From NCBI GenBank assembly GCA_018700655.1, contig JABIUG010000035.1, positions 1 to 6,520 on the forward strand: 6,520 nt of DNA, read 5' to 3'. Every line of letters starts with the position of its first letter. The first letter of the stretch is position 1. The translations under genes were made by a program, and so were the position numbers. This DNA comes from Rhodospirillaceae bacterium (GTDB lineage: Bacteria; Pseudomonadota; Alphaproteobacteria; SP197). The notes beneath the pieces were generated by a model. That model had not been told where the DNA came from. It worked only from the letters and a program-made list of their open reading frames with translations, and ran no database searches. Shown here one piece after another: positions 1 to 5,669 of this stretch.

Positions 1-83
1 ATCTTCTCGCCCTGCGACAGACGCACTTCGGCCGCCCGAAAAAACCCAATAATCTGCTCGGGTGTATATCTCTTCCGGCTCAT
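1..83 (-). CDS. IS3-family transposase OrfA, N-terminal fragment (cut by window edge)
   Basis: The 27 visible codons begin with ATG at 83-81 and encode MSRKRYTPEQIIGFFRAAEV followed by RLSQGEK. This is the N-terminus of the helix-turn-helix OrfA subunit of IS3-family transposases, whose usual form is close to MSRKRYTPEQIIxKLREAE. OrfA binds the terminal inverted repeats. In this family OrfB is normally joined to it by programmed -1 frameshifting to give the active transposase. The start is supported by AGGAGG at 97-92 with an 8-base spacer. The frame runs open to the window edge, so whether the rest of the transposase is intact cannot be judged. Confidence 0.85.
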   Translation of the reverse strand, partial: MSRKRYTPEQIIGFFRAAEVRLSQGEK

Positions 84-91
84 CTCTTAAT

Positions 92-97
92 CCTCCT
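92..97 (-). promoter_or_regulatory. Shine-Dalgarno of the IS orfA
   Basis: On the minus strand a perfect AGGAGG lies 8 bases upstream of the ATG at 83. It fixes the OrfA start. Confidence 0.75.
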
Positions 98-134
98 CTG
101 GAGTTCAGATTAGCCGGACTCTCTCATTCTGCCT

Positions 135-159
135 GGACCAGCTTTAGGAGAGCAGGTCA
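135..159 (-). repeat. Terminal inverted repeat of the IS3-family element (one copy)
   Basis: The minus strand from 159 reads TGACCTGCTCTCCTAAAGC and continues through GGTCC near 135. TGACCTGC is the outermost transposase-binding end. The inner limit is an estimate, because the partner repeat at the other end lies outside the window and cannot be aligned. Confidence 0.65.
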
Positions 160-1101
160 GTGATCGACGAGCTGGTCTATGATCCCGGTTCGTCGGCCAA
201 TACGGCCTCGTTCTCGCTTGTCCAGTGCCTTTTTGTCATGGTCTCGGGCGATGTCGCCGCCACCGGCGATATGACGATCGAGACACCGGTTTCGACGATC
301 GGTATTCGTGGCACGTCGGTTGCGATCGAAGCCGCGACGGAAGGCCTCAGGAACCTCATCACCCTGTTGCAGGATCCCGACGGCAATGTCGGGATCATCG
401 AGGTCGCGACGGCAGTGGCAAGTGTCATTCTCGATACGCTCGGCGCAAGTACATCGGTGACCACCGCGGATCAGCCCCCCAGCGCGGTCGAAATTCTGAG
501 TTCCGAACATATCGAAACCCTCTACAGCACGGCCCTGGCGACCATGCGGACCATCGGTACGGATGGCCGCCCGGTCGGTAGCGGCGCCGATGACGATGAC
601 ACCCTGGTGGCCTTCAGCACCGGCACGACCAACGGTGACGTCATGCTCGGTGGTGCCGGTTCCGACACCCTCGTCGATGGCGATGGTGCTGATACCTTCA
701 CCGGTGGTGCCGGTTCGGATCTCTTTGTCTTTGATGATGCCGCTTCACTCTATGACGTCGCAGCCAATACGGCCTTTGAAGATGAGACAGGCCCCGCACT
801 CAACGAGATCACGGATTTTGCCTCGGGAGCCGACACGCTGGCCTGCGTGGCGTCGGCCTTCGGTGGCATGGCTTTGGGTAGCCTGACGAATGGCATCAGC
901 TTCTCGGTCATCAACGACAGTTATGACGGAACCAATGCAGGCGTGAACCTCAACCACGGCCTGGGCACTTCCAGCTTTGTCTATTCCAAGGAAGATGGTG
1001 TGCTGTTCTGTGACGACAACGGTGCGGGCGCCGGTTATCAGGCGGTTGCCGATGTTGGTCAGCCCGGAGCAAACGACATCGAGATCGTCTCTGCGGCCTG
1101 A
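160..1101 (+). pseudogene. FecR-domain/RTX repeat protein, 5' part removed by the IS insertion
   Basis: The 313 remaining codons begin in mid-domain directly at the IS end. Residues 2-9 (IDELVYDP), 25-30 (FVMVSG) and 39-52 (TIETPVSTIGIRGT) match the C-terminal half of alphaproteobacterial FecR-type domains. A linker of about 80 residues follows. Three tandem RTX nonapeptides come next: GGAGSDTLV at 164-172, DGDGADTFT at 173-181 and GGAGSDLFV at 182-190. Such repeats bind calcium in a beta-roll after type I secretion. The tail has NEITDFASGADTL (215-227) and a DDNGAG segment near 285-290, as in serralysin-type C-termini that carry the secretion signal. The first half of the FecR domain and the native start are absent; an in-frame TAG at 145-147 inside the IS blocks read-through. 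The GTG at 160 may be only an original valine codon. No other stop or frameshift is seen, so the disruption may be recent. The role of the intact protein is unknown. Confidence 0.8.
649..720 (+). repeat. RTX nonapeptide-coding repeat
   Basis: A GGTGGTGCCGGTTC core recurs at 649 and at 703, 54 bases (two nonapeptides) apart. Between them is a diverged unit coding DGDGADTFT. These encode GGxGxDxxx calcium-binding turns of the FecR/RTX gene. They are coding repeats, not a mobile or regulatory element. Confidence 0.7.
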
Positions 1102-1113
1102 ACCGATCGGGCG

Positions 1114-1944
1114 CTAGTAGTTCCGCCGGCGTTCGGCACCGCTGTAGAGAATATCCGAGAGGATCGCGTTGACCTGATCGCGACGGGCGACATCGGCCTT
1201 GTGCATGTCACCTTTGGCACGCGGCAGAAGGGTCATGGTTGAATCCGCCGTCGCACCATGTGCGTGTTGAGCGAAGCCCCGGGCCTTGGTCTGGTGCACC
1301 TCAACGGGGATGAAACTTTGCACGGCATAACCGATACGACGGTCGTCCGACCGATTCGGCTGGGAACCGTGGATCGTGCGCATGTGGTGGAATGAGACTT
1401 CACCGGGTTCCAGAATCAGATCGACCGCACAATCGACATCGACGTCATCAATTTCCTGGCCGCGGGTGAGCAGGTTGTTGTCGCGAAAACGGTCATGGTG
1501 CGGGCGTATCCCGCCCGTGTGTGAACCGGGAATCATGCTCATGCAGCCGTTGTTGCGGTTTGAATGGGTCAGCGCGATCCAGGCCGTGACACCGTTATCG
1601 GGCTCAAGGCCCATATAAGTGCCATCCTGATGCCAGCTGATGAAGCCGTCGTGTTGCGGTTCCTTGATGAAGAGAACGCTGTTGGAAACCAGAAAGTCTG
1701 GCCCGATCAGGTCTTGAGCCACATCAAGAATGACAGGGTGATGGGTCAGGGCATCGAGGAACGAAAAAACCAGATGGCCGTTGTTCCTGTTCGTCGCAGC
1801 CAGGCTTCCCGGCCATCGTGCCTCGGCCGCTTCAAGACGCTCACGATAGTGGCGCGCCTCATCACCCGTGAGCACGGGAACAGGCGAGAGAAAGCCGTTG
1901 CGTCGAAAATCGCTGATCTGTTCGTCGGTCAGGACCCGGGGCAT
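1114..1944 (-). CDS. Phytanoyl-CoA dioxygenase (PhyH) family Fe(II)/2-oxoglutarate oxygenase
   Basis: This 276-residue protein has the length usual for bacterial PhyH-family enzymes. The family uses Fe(II), O2 and 2-oxoglutarate to hydroxylate a small-molecule substrate. The iron-binding facial triad is visible: H105 and D107 in WHQDGTY (104-110), and H192 in TIHGSQPNRSDDRR. R202 or R203 is placed to hold the 2-oxoglutarate carboxylate. Because the triad aspartate is kept, it should be a hydroxylase-type enzyme rather than a halogenase, where that residue is Ala or Gly. MIPGSH (137-142) and EPGEV (179-183) are further family hallmarks. No signal peptide is seen, so it is probably cytoplasmic. 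It is the last gene of the minus-strand operon, 7 bases after the dehydrogenase stop. A GAGG lies just upstream of the ATG but is closer than ideal, so translational coupling is likely. The substrate cannot be deduced. Confidence 0.88.
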   Translation of the reverse strand: MPRVLTDEQISDFRRNGFLSPVPVLTGDEARHYRERLEAAEARWPGSLAATNRNNGHLVFSFLDALTHHPVILDVAQDLIGPDFLVSNSVLFIKEPQHDGFISWHQDGTYMGLEPDNGVTAWIALTHSNRNNGCMSMIPGSHTGGIRPHHDRFRDNNLLTRGQEIDDVDVDCAVDLILEPGEVSFHHMRTIHGSQPNRSDDRRIGYAVQSFIPVEVHQTKARGFAQHAHGATADSTMTLLPRAKGDMHKADVARRDQVNAILSDILYSGAERRRNY

Positions 1945-1951
1945 CGCCTCA

Positions 1952-3397
1952 TCACTCGTTGCCCTCGAAGGTGATGACTTTCCCAGGGTTCATGAGGTTG
2001 GCGGGATCAAGCGCCTGCTTCATCACCAGCATCAGGTCGCGTTCCACATCAGATTTGTAGAGCGCCATCTGGCGCATGCGCAGGCGCCCGACACCATGTT
2101 CGGCACTGAACGATCCGCCCATCGAAACAGCCAGTGATTCCACAGCGTCGTTGACCTCATGTTCCCGGCCAAGCAGGGCATCAATCTGGTCGCGGCTGGC
2201 GGCACACTGGTTGAAGTGGATGTTGCCGTCGCCCAGGTGCCCAAAGGCAATGACCAGGGATTCGGGCACCAGTTCGTTGACCCGGCGGGTCGCCTGATCG
2301 AGGAAATCAGCGACGCGCGAGACCGGAACGGCGACATCGTGTTTCAGTCCGCCGCCCATGTGAACCTGCGCCTCGGGCATATCCTCACGAATTTGCCACA
2401 AGCTCCGTGCCTGGGTTTCGGATTCGGCGATCACGGCATCTTCGATCAGGCCTTCTTCCATGGCAGCGGCCAGAATGTCCTCGATCGCCAGGCGCAGGCC
2501 GTCGCCTTCCTGACCGGAGGTCGCTTCCATCAGCACGCAGGCGGCGTGATCGCCCGAAAGCGGTGAGACATTGTGCGGCAGGTTCTCGAAGGCAAGGGAC
2601 AGCGCGTCGGCGACCATGTACTCGAACCCGGTCACCTGGCCGCCGGTTCCTGCTTGTGCCCGGTTCAGAACGTCGACTGCGGCATGGGCATGAGGCACAC
2701 CAAACCAGGCAGTCACGGTCTGGCGCGGCCGGGGCCACAGCTTCAGCACTGCGGCGGTGATTATACCCAGAGTGCCTTCGCTCCCCAGGAATAGCTGCTT
2801 TAGATCATAGCCGGTGTTGTCCTTGCGCAAGCCACGTAACCCGTTCCAGATCCGGCCATCGGCCAGCACGACTTCCAGTCCAAGAACATGCTCGCGCGCG
2901 TTGCCGTAGCGCAAAACGTTGGTTCCGCCGGCATTGGTCGAAAGATTGCCGCCGATCCTGCAACTGCCCTCGGCGGCAAGACTGAGCGGATAAAGCCTGT
3001 TGGCTTGTTCGGCAGCGGCCTGAACATCAGCCAGAATGCAGCCTGCCTCGACCGTCATCGTGTTGTTGACGGCATCGACATCCCGCACGGCATGCATGCG
3101 GTTGAGGCTGAGGACGATATCCCCGGCGCCTTCGCGCGGGCCGCTTCCGCCAACCAGGCTGGTGTTGCCCGATTGCGGCACAAGAGCCAAACCGGCACCG
3201 GCGCAGATGCCCACGATCTGGGAAACCTCATCGGTTGTTGCTGGGCGCAGGACGATCGGTGTTTCGCCCGGCCATTTGCGACGCCAGTCCTCGACATAGG
3301 CCTGGGTGTCGGTTGCACCTTCAAGCCAGCCCTGAGTGCCGACAACGGCCTTCAGGCGTGCAATTGCTGTTTCCATAGTCTTGCCGTTCGAATCCAT
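1952..3397 (-). CDS. FAD-linked 2-hydroxyacid dehydrogenase (D-2-hydroxyglutarate/D-lactate dehydrogenase family)
   Basis: This 481-residue protein belongs to the GlcD/D2HGDH flavoprotein family, which oxidises D-2-hydroxyacids to 2-oxoacids with FAD and passes electrons to a carrier. The N-terminal PCMH-type FAD domain (about 45-225) shows PQSGNTSLVGGS (74-85), CRIGGNLSTNAGG (146-158) and NTGYDLKQLFLGSEGTLGI (194-212). The C-terminal FAD-oxidase domain (about 228-476) contains GHLGDGNIHFN (386-396) and SAEHGVG (431-437). H387, H394 and E433 match the metal ligands known from D2HGDH, and H434 the adjacent catalytic histidine. The single-subunit form fits D-2-hydroxyglutarate dehydrogenase, but D-lactate or another 2-hydroxyacid remains possible. 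It lies 33 bases after cysQ and 7 before the dioxygenase gene. The start is uncertain: ATG at 3397 gives the longest product, while Met8 (ATG at 3376) is a realistic alternative. Neither has a clear Shine-Dalgarno. Confidence 0.88.
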   Translation of the reverse strand: MDSNGKTMETAIARLKAVVGTQGWLEGATDTQAYVEDWRRKWPGETPIVLRPATTDEVSQIVGICAGAGLALVPQSGNTSLVGGSGPREGAGDIVLSLNRMHAVRDVDAVNNTMTVEAGCILADVQAAAEQANRLYPLSLAAEGSCRIGGNLSTNAGGTNVLRYGNAREHVLGLEVVLADGRIWNGLRGLRKDNTGYDLKQLFLGSEGTLGIITAAVLKLWPRPRQTVTAWFGVPHAHAAVDVLNRAQAGTGGQVTGFEYMVADALSLAFENLPHNVSPLSGDHAACVLMEATSGQEGDGLRLAIEDILAAAMEEGLIEDAVIAESETQARSLWQIREDMPEAQVHMGGGLKHDVAVPVSRVADFLDQATRRVNELVPESLVIAFGHLGDGNIHFNQCAASRDQIDALLGREHEVNDAVESLAVSMGGSFSAEHGVGRLRMRQMALYKSDVERDLMLVMKQALDPANLMNPGKVITFEGNE

Positions 3398-3430
3398 GGC
3401 GTGATGGTAGCGTCGAACCTGGTTTCAGTC

Positions 3431-4198
3431 TCAGGCGTTTTTGCCCCAGGCAATGAAGGAGGGATTCTCGAAACCCGGCTTGCCATAGGTCATTTCCGAG
3501 CCATCGACCGTGCGCACGCTGCCACCGGCTGCCCGCAGCACACCGTGGCCTGCGGCAATGTCCCATTCCATCGTGCGGCCAAAGCGCGGGTAAACATCGG
3601 CTTCGCCTGCGGCAACAAGGCAGAATTTCAGTGAGCTGCCCCCGACGCGTTCACCGGCCACGGTCAGACCCTTGAGAAATGCGTCCGTCTCGCTGTCGCG
3701 ATGAGACCGGCTGACGGCTGCCGTGACGCCTTCATCAGGCTGCGTGCGTGCTCTGATCGGCTCGAGTTCACCCCCGTCCATGCGACGATATGCCTGATGT
3801 CCATCGCTGGCATAAAGCAGGCCCATGGCCGGCGCGCCGACCACGGCCAGGGTCGGAACACCACCGTCGATCAGGCCGATGTTGACGGTGAACTCGCCAT
3901 TCTTGCTGAGGAACTCTTTGGTCCCGTCCAGCGGATCGACCAGCCAGAAACGTTCGCCCACGCTGGTCGGCGCCAGACCCTGGGAGCTTTGTTCCTCGGC
4001 GACCACCGGAATTTCCGGGGCGAGCCGCGCCAGATGCCCCAGTATGGCCCGCTCTGCGGCTTCATCGGCTTCGGTGACCGGCGAACGGTCATCCTTTTCG
4101 CGCGCATCGGCCTTGCCGTAGAGCGCCATGATGATGGCGCCGGCCTCGTCTGTTGCCGCGATCAGCGCGGTCATGAGATCCGTGTTGTTGTCGGCCAT
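3431..4198 (-). CDS. cysQ: 3'(2'),5'-bisphosphate nucleotidase CysQ (inositol monophosphatase superfamily)
   Basis: The 255-residue protein matches the usual CysQ length. CysQ removes the 3'-phosphate from PAP (giving AMP) and acts on PAPS, so clearing the inhibitory by-product of sulfate assimilation and sulfotransfer in the cytoplasm. The magnesium-dependent, lithium-sensitive phosphatase motifs are complete: E68-E69 in VVAEEQ, D88 and D91 in WLVDPLDGTKEF (85-96), and D213 in EWDIAAGH (211-218). The segment GGSSLKFCLVAAGEADVYPR (186-205) is typical of CysQ rather than plain inositol monophosphatase. The frame is open upstream to 4501, but ATG at 4198 is preferred: it has AGGGG 6 bases upstream and gives the family N-terminus, whereas the extension resembles no known domain. 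It is the first gene of the operon and has a candidate promoter (4224-4252). No sulfate-assimilation genes are in the window. Confidence 0.9.
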   Translation of the reverse strand: MADNNTDLMTALIAATDEAGAIIMALYGKADAREKDDRSPVTEADEAAERAILGHLARLAPEIPVVAEEQSSQGLAPTSVGERFWLVDPLDGTKEFLSKNGEFTVNIGLIDGGVPTLAVVGAPAMGLLYASDGHQAYRRMDGGELEPIRARTQPDEGVTAAVSRSHRDSETDAFLKGLTVAGERVGGSSLKFCLVAAGEADVYPRFGRTMEWDIAAGHGVLRAAGGSVRTVDGSEMTYGKPGFENPSFIAWGKNA

Positions 4199-4204
4199 AA
4201 AGCG

Positions 4205-4209
4205 CCCCT
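4205..4209 (-). promoter_or_regulatory. Shine-Dalgarno deciding the cysQ start
   Basis: AGGGG on the minus strand lies 6 bases before the ATG at 4198. It supports that start over the longer open frame reaching 4501. Confidence 0.6.
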
Positions 4210-4223
4210 GTGTGTCTGGGGCC

Positions 4224-4252
4224 GTGATAGCCGTGAGGCTTGATGGTGGCAA
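4224..4252 (-). promoter_or_regulatory. Candidate sigma70-like promoter for the cysQ operon
   Basis: On the minus strand TTGCCA (4252-4247; 5 of 6 match to the -35 consensus) is separated by exactly 17 bases from TATCAC (4229-4224; 4 of 6 match to the -10 consensus). Transcription would start near 4217, giving a leader of about 18 bases that contains the cysQ Shine-Dalgarno. A perfect inverted repeat (4246-4257) overlies the -35 box, so it could act as an operator. This is a pattern match only. Confidence 0.4.
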
Positions 4253-4257
4253 GCCAC
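4246..4257. repeat. Short palindrome GTGGC-AA-GCCAC over the cysQ -35 box
   Basis: Perfect 5-base arms flank a 2-base centre, overlapping the candidate -35 hexamer at 4247-4252. The position suits a dimeric repressor site, but so short a palindrome can arise by chance. Confidence 0.35.
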
Positions 4258-4260
4258 AAG

Positions 4261-4275
4261 GCTGGACGAACCAGC
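4261..4275. repeat. Inverted repeat GCTGG-N5-CCAGC
   Basis: Perfect 5-base arms with a 5-base loop lie three bases beyond the preceding palindrome. No U-tract follows on either strand, so it is not a convincing terminator. It may be a protein-binding site or chance. Confidence 0.3.
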
Positions 4276-4281
4276 GTATTG

Positions 4282-4312
4282 TGAGCCTGTGAAGCTGCCC
4301 TGAACCTGTGAA
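4282..4312 (+). repeat. Direct repeat TGARCCTGTGAA, two copies
   Basis: TGAGCCTGTGAA (4282-4293) and TGAACCTGTGAA (4301-4312) differ at one base of 12. Their starts are 19 bases apart, close to two helical turns, so they would face nearly the same side of the DNA. They sit 30-60 bases before the SPOR gene, as tandem activator or regulator sites often do. No known regulator motif is recognised. Confidence 0.45.
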
Positions 4313-4341
4313 TTTGATCCGCTCTGGGCTAATCTGGCGCC

Positions 4342-5100
4342 ATGGCTTTGCACAGAAACATCCTTGTCTGTTGTTGTATGGCTGCCGGTATGGGCGCCTG
4401 GGCGCAAGGCCAGTCGCTTGAAGGTACCCGTGTCCAGGAGATCGTCGATGCTGGGAGGGGAGTACTTCTCCCGCTTGATGGTGCACTGGCGCCGTTGACA
4501 CCGGTTTCTTCTGCGACTGAAGAGATGGCCGAACCCGACGGTGTCGCAGTCAGTGATCCGCTGTTTGACCAGATGGAAGAACCTGAAGTCGAAGCTCTTG
4601 CTGGAGAGCCAGCCAGTTCCGACGTGACATTTGTGGACGGGGTCGAACAGGACGGCTCCGGGCTTGAGCTGGCCGAGGCTGCAACCGCTGTGGTTGAAGC
4701 CGAGGAACGGGCCGAACCGGATACAGAAACAGCAATGGAAGAAGTCGCGTCGGTTGATCTTGAGCCCGATGCCGATGCTTTGCCGTCGTCAGAAATGGAA
4801 ATCCCTCTCACCGCGACCAATGTCGAGCTGGGTGACCCTGAATCAATCGGCCCCTATCGCCTCTGGCTGGCTTCGTTCCGCAACGAGAGTGAAGCCCAGG
4901 CAGACTGGGACCAGCTGGTGCAGAATCATCCCGATGTTCTGGGTTCGCTGGTGCCGATTCTGGTCTTGAAGGACCTGGGCACCGAGGAAGGAACGTTCTT
5001 CAGGCTACAGGCGGGCCCCCTGTCGAGCGAGGCTGTGGCGAATGAGTCCTGCGATCAGTTGCAGGAGTCACGCTCCTATTGCACCGTCCTTGGGCCCTGA
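4342..5100 (+). CDS. Exported acidic SPOR-domain protein
   Basis: The 252-residue protein begins with a signal peptide: basic MALHR, a hydrophobic core, then AWA-QG, giving a likely signal peptidase I cleavage after A21. The three adjacent cysteines (10-12) do not form a proper lipobox. Residues about 55-165 are a low-complexity linker rich in Glu, Ala, Asp and Val, with no recognised fold. The C-terminus (about 172-252) looks like a SPOR domain: it opens with YRLWLASFRNESEAQADWDQ, continues through FFRLQAGPLSSEAVANESCD (219-238), and ends in SYCTVLGP. SPOR domains bind glycan strands stripped of stem peptides, often at the division site. The mature protein has no membrane anchor, so it is probably periplasmic. 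The start has no clear Shine-Dalgarno but is the only one giving a full signal peptide. It diverges from cysQ, and its stop lies 12 bases from that of the convergent DUF924 gene. Confidence 0.78.
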   Translation: MALHRNILVCCCMAAGMGAWAQGQSLEGTRVQEIVDAGRGVLLPLDGALAPLTPVSSATEEMAEPDGVAVSDPLFDQMEEPEVEALAGEPASSDVTFVDGVEQDGSGLELAEAATAVVEAEERAEPDTETAMEEVASVDLEPDADALPSSEMEIPLTATNVELGDPESIGPYRLWLASFRNESEAQADWDQLVQNHPDVLGSLVPILVLKDLGTEEGTFFRLQAGPLSSEAVANESCDQLQESRSYCTVLGP

Positions 5101-5112
5101 TCGCTCTGACCC

Positions 5113-5667
5113 TTAGAACCCGGCGTCGGGTTGGGCCAGATACTCCTCTTCATCTGCGGTCGAAACCCGGCCGAGAATGGTATTGCGATGGGGAAAACGG
5201 CCGTAGCGGCCGATGACATCCCGATGTGCCTCGGAATAGGCGATCGTGTCCGGGTTGCCGAGTTTCGTATAGAGAGCGACCGACCGGTTTTGAACCGCTG
5301 CATCCTCGATGTGCTGGAATGGCATGTAGAGGAACGTGCATTCGGGTTCGGAGAGCTCTTCGTCGAGGCCCAGTGTGATAGCCTCATCGGCCAGGGCAAA
5401 AGCGGCCTGATCCGTCGCGAAAGCGCCCGGCGTGCCGCGATGGATATTACGCGGGAACTGATCAAGCACGATCACGGCGGCGAGCCTTCCCTTCGCGCTT
5501 TCCAACCATGTCGGCGGGACGCCATCGCTTGTGAACTCCGCGAGCAGGACACCGAAACGGTCGGCGATAGTACGATCGACCTCCGGGTCCGGTTTGAACC
5601 ACTGCATTGGTGTGAGTTCACCGAACCAGAATTCCAGAACTTCGTGGGCCACGGTGGGGAGGAACAC
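5113..5667 (-). CDS. DUF924 family protein
   Basis: The 184-residue product matches the usual length of DUF924 (PF06041), an all-helical, TPR-like cytoplasmic family of unknown biochemical role. Conserved segments are all present: HEVLEFWFGE (8-17), VIVLDQFPRNIHRGTPGAFA (65-84), FLYMPFQHIED (112-122) and HRDVIGRYGRFPHRN (148-162), with LGRVSTADEEEYL close to the C-terminus. GTG at 5667 is chosen because GGAG lies 8 bases upstream and the length then fits the family. The frame is open further upstream to 5736, but that would overlap the preceding gene by more than 60 bases. The start is 2 bases after the oxidoreductase stop (TGA-GC-GTG), so the two genes are probably translationally coupled. 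This does not show a shared function. Confidence 0.88.
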   Translation of the reverse strand: MFLPTVAHEVLEFWFGELTPMQWFKPDPEVDRTIADRFGVLLAEFTSDGVPPTWLESAKGRLAAVIVLDQFPRNIHRGTPGAFATDQAAFALADEAITLGLDEELSEPECTFLYMPFQHIEDAAVQNRSVALYTKLGNPDTIAYSEAHRDVIGRYGRFPHRNTILGRVSTADEEEYLAQPDAGF

Positions 5668-5669
5668 GC

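Larger units (their letters stand above)
1..159 (-). mobile_element. IS3-family insertion sequence (IS407-group-like), one end only
   Basis: This is the orfA-proximal end of an insertion sequence that continues leftward out of the window. Read on the minus strand, the element starts at 159 with TGACCTGC, the terminal sequence I recall for IS407-group members of the IS3 family. A leader of about 75 bases follows, then a strong Shine-Dalgarno and the start of an OrfA-like transposase. Just right of 159 an unrelated reading frame (FecR/RTX) is already in mid-domain, which fixes the boundary. IS407-group elements usually make 4-base target duplications, so 160-163 (GTGA) is the predicted right copy; the left copy is outside the window. 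Family call is by recognition; the subgroup is less certain. Confidence 0.85.
4199..4341. other. Divergent intergenic region between cysQ and the SPOR gene
   Basis: These 143 bases separate two diverging genes and should hold both promoters. From left to right they contain the cysQ ribosome-binding site and promoter candidate, an inverted repeat GTGGC-AA-GCCAC (4246-4257), an inverted repeat GCTGG-5 bases-CCAGC (4261-4275), a 12-base direct repeat (4282-4293 and 4301-4312), and TAATCT (4330-4335) as a weak -10 candidate for the rightward gene. No small ORF with a convincing ribosome-binding site and no known riboswitch is seen. Confidence 0.6.

Noticed and set aside
157..510. Minus-strand open frames opposite the FecR/RTX fragment
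   Set aside because: The plus frame carries clear FecR and RTX motifs. The minus frames are Arg-rich and match nothing known.
1114..1944. PhyH-family protein as a non-haem iron halogenase
   Set aside because: The iron ligand D107 is present; halogenases of this fold have Ala or Gly there.
2888..3634. Open frame of 248 codons on the plus strand opposite the dehydrogenase and cysQ
   Set aside because: It is antisense to two strongly recognised genes, resembles no family, and such frames are common in GC-rich DNA.
4199..4501. N-terminal extension of the cysQ frame up to 4501
   Set aside because: The extra 101 residues are compositionally odd, match no domain, overlap the start of the divergent SPOR gene and have no ribosome-binding site. 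ATG 4198 has AGGGG at 6 bases and the family N-terminus.
5117..5132. AACCCG-GCGT-CGGGTT hairpin as a terminator between DUF924 and the SPOR gene
   Set aside because: The stem is only 6 bases, lies within the last DUF924 codons, and has no U-tract on either strand. It is too weak to annotate.
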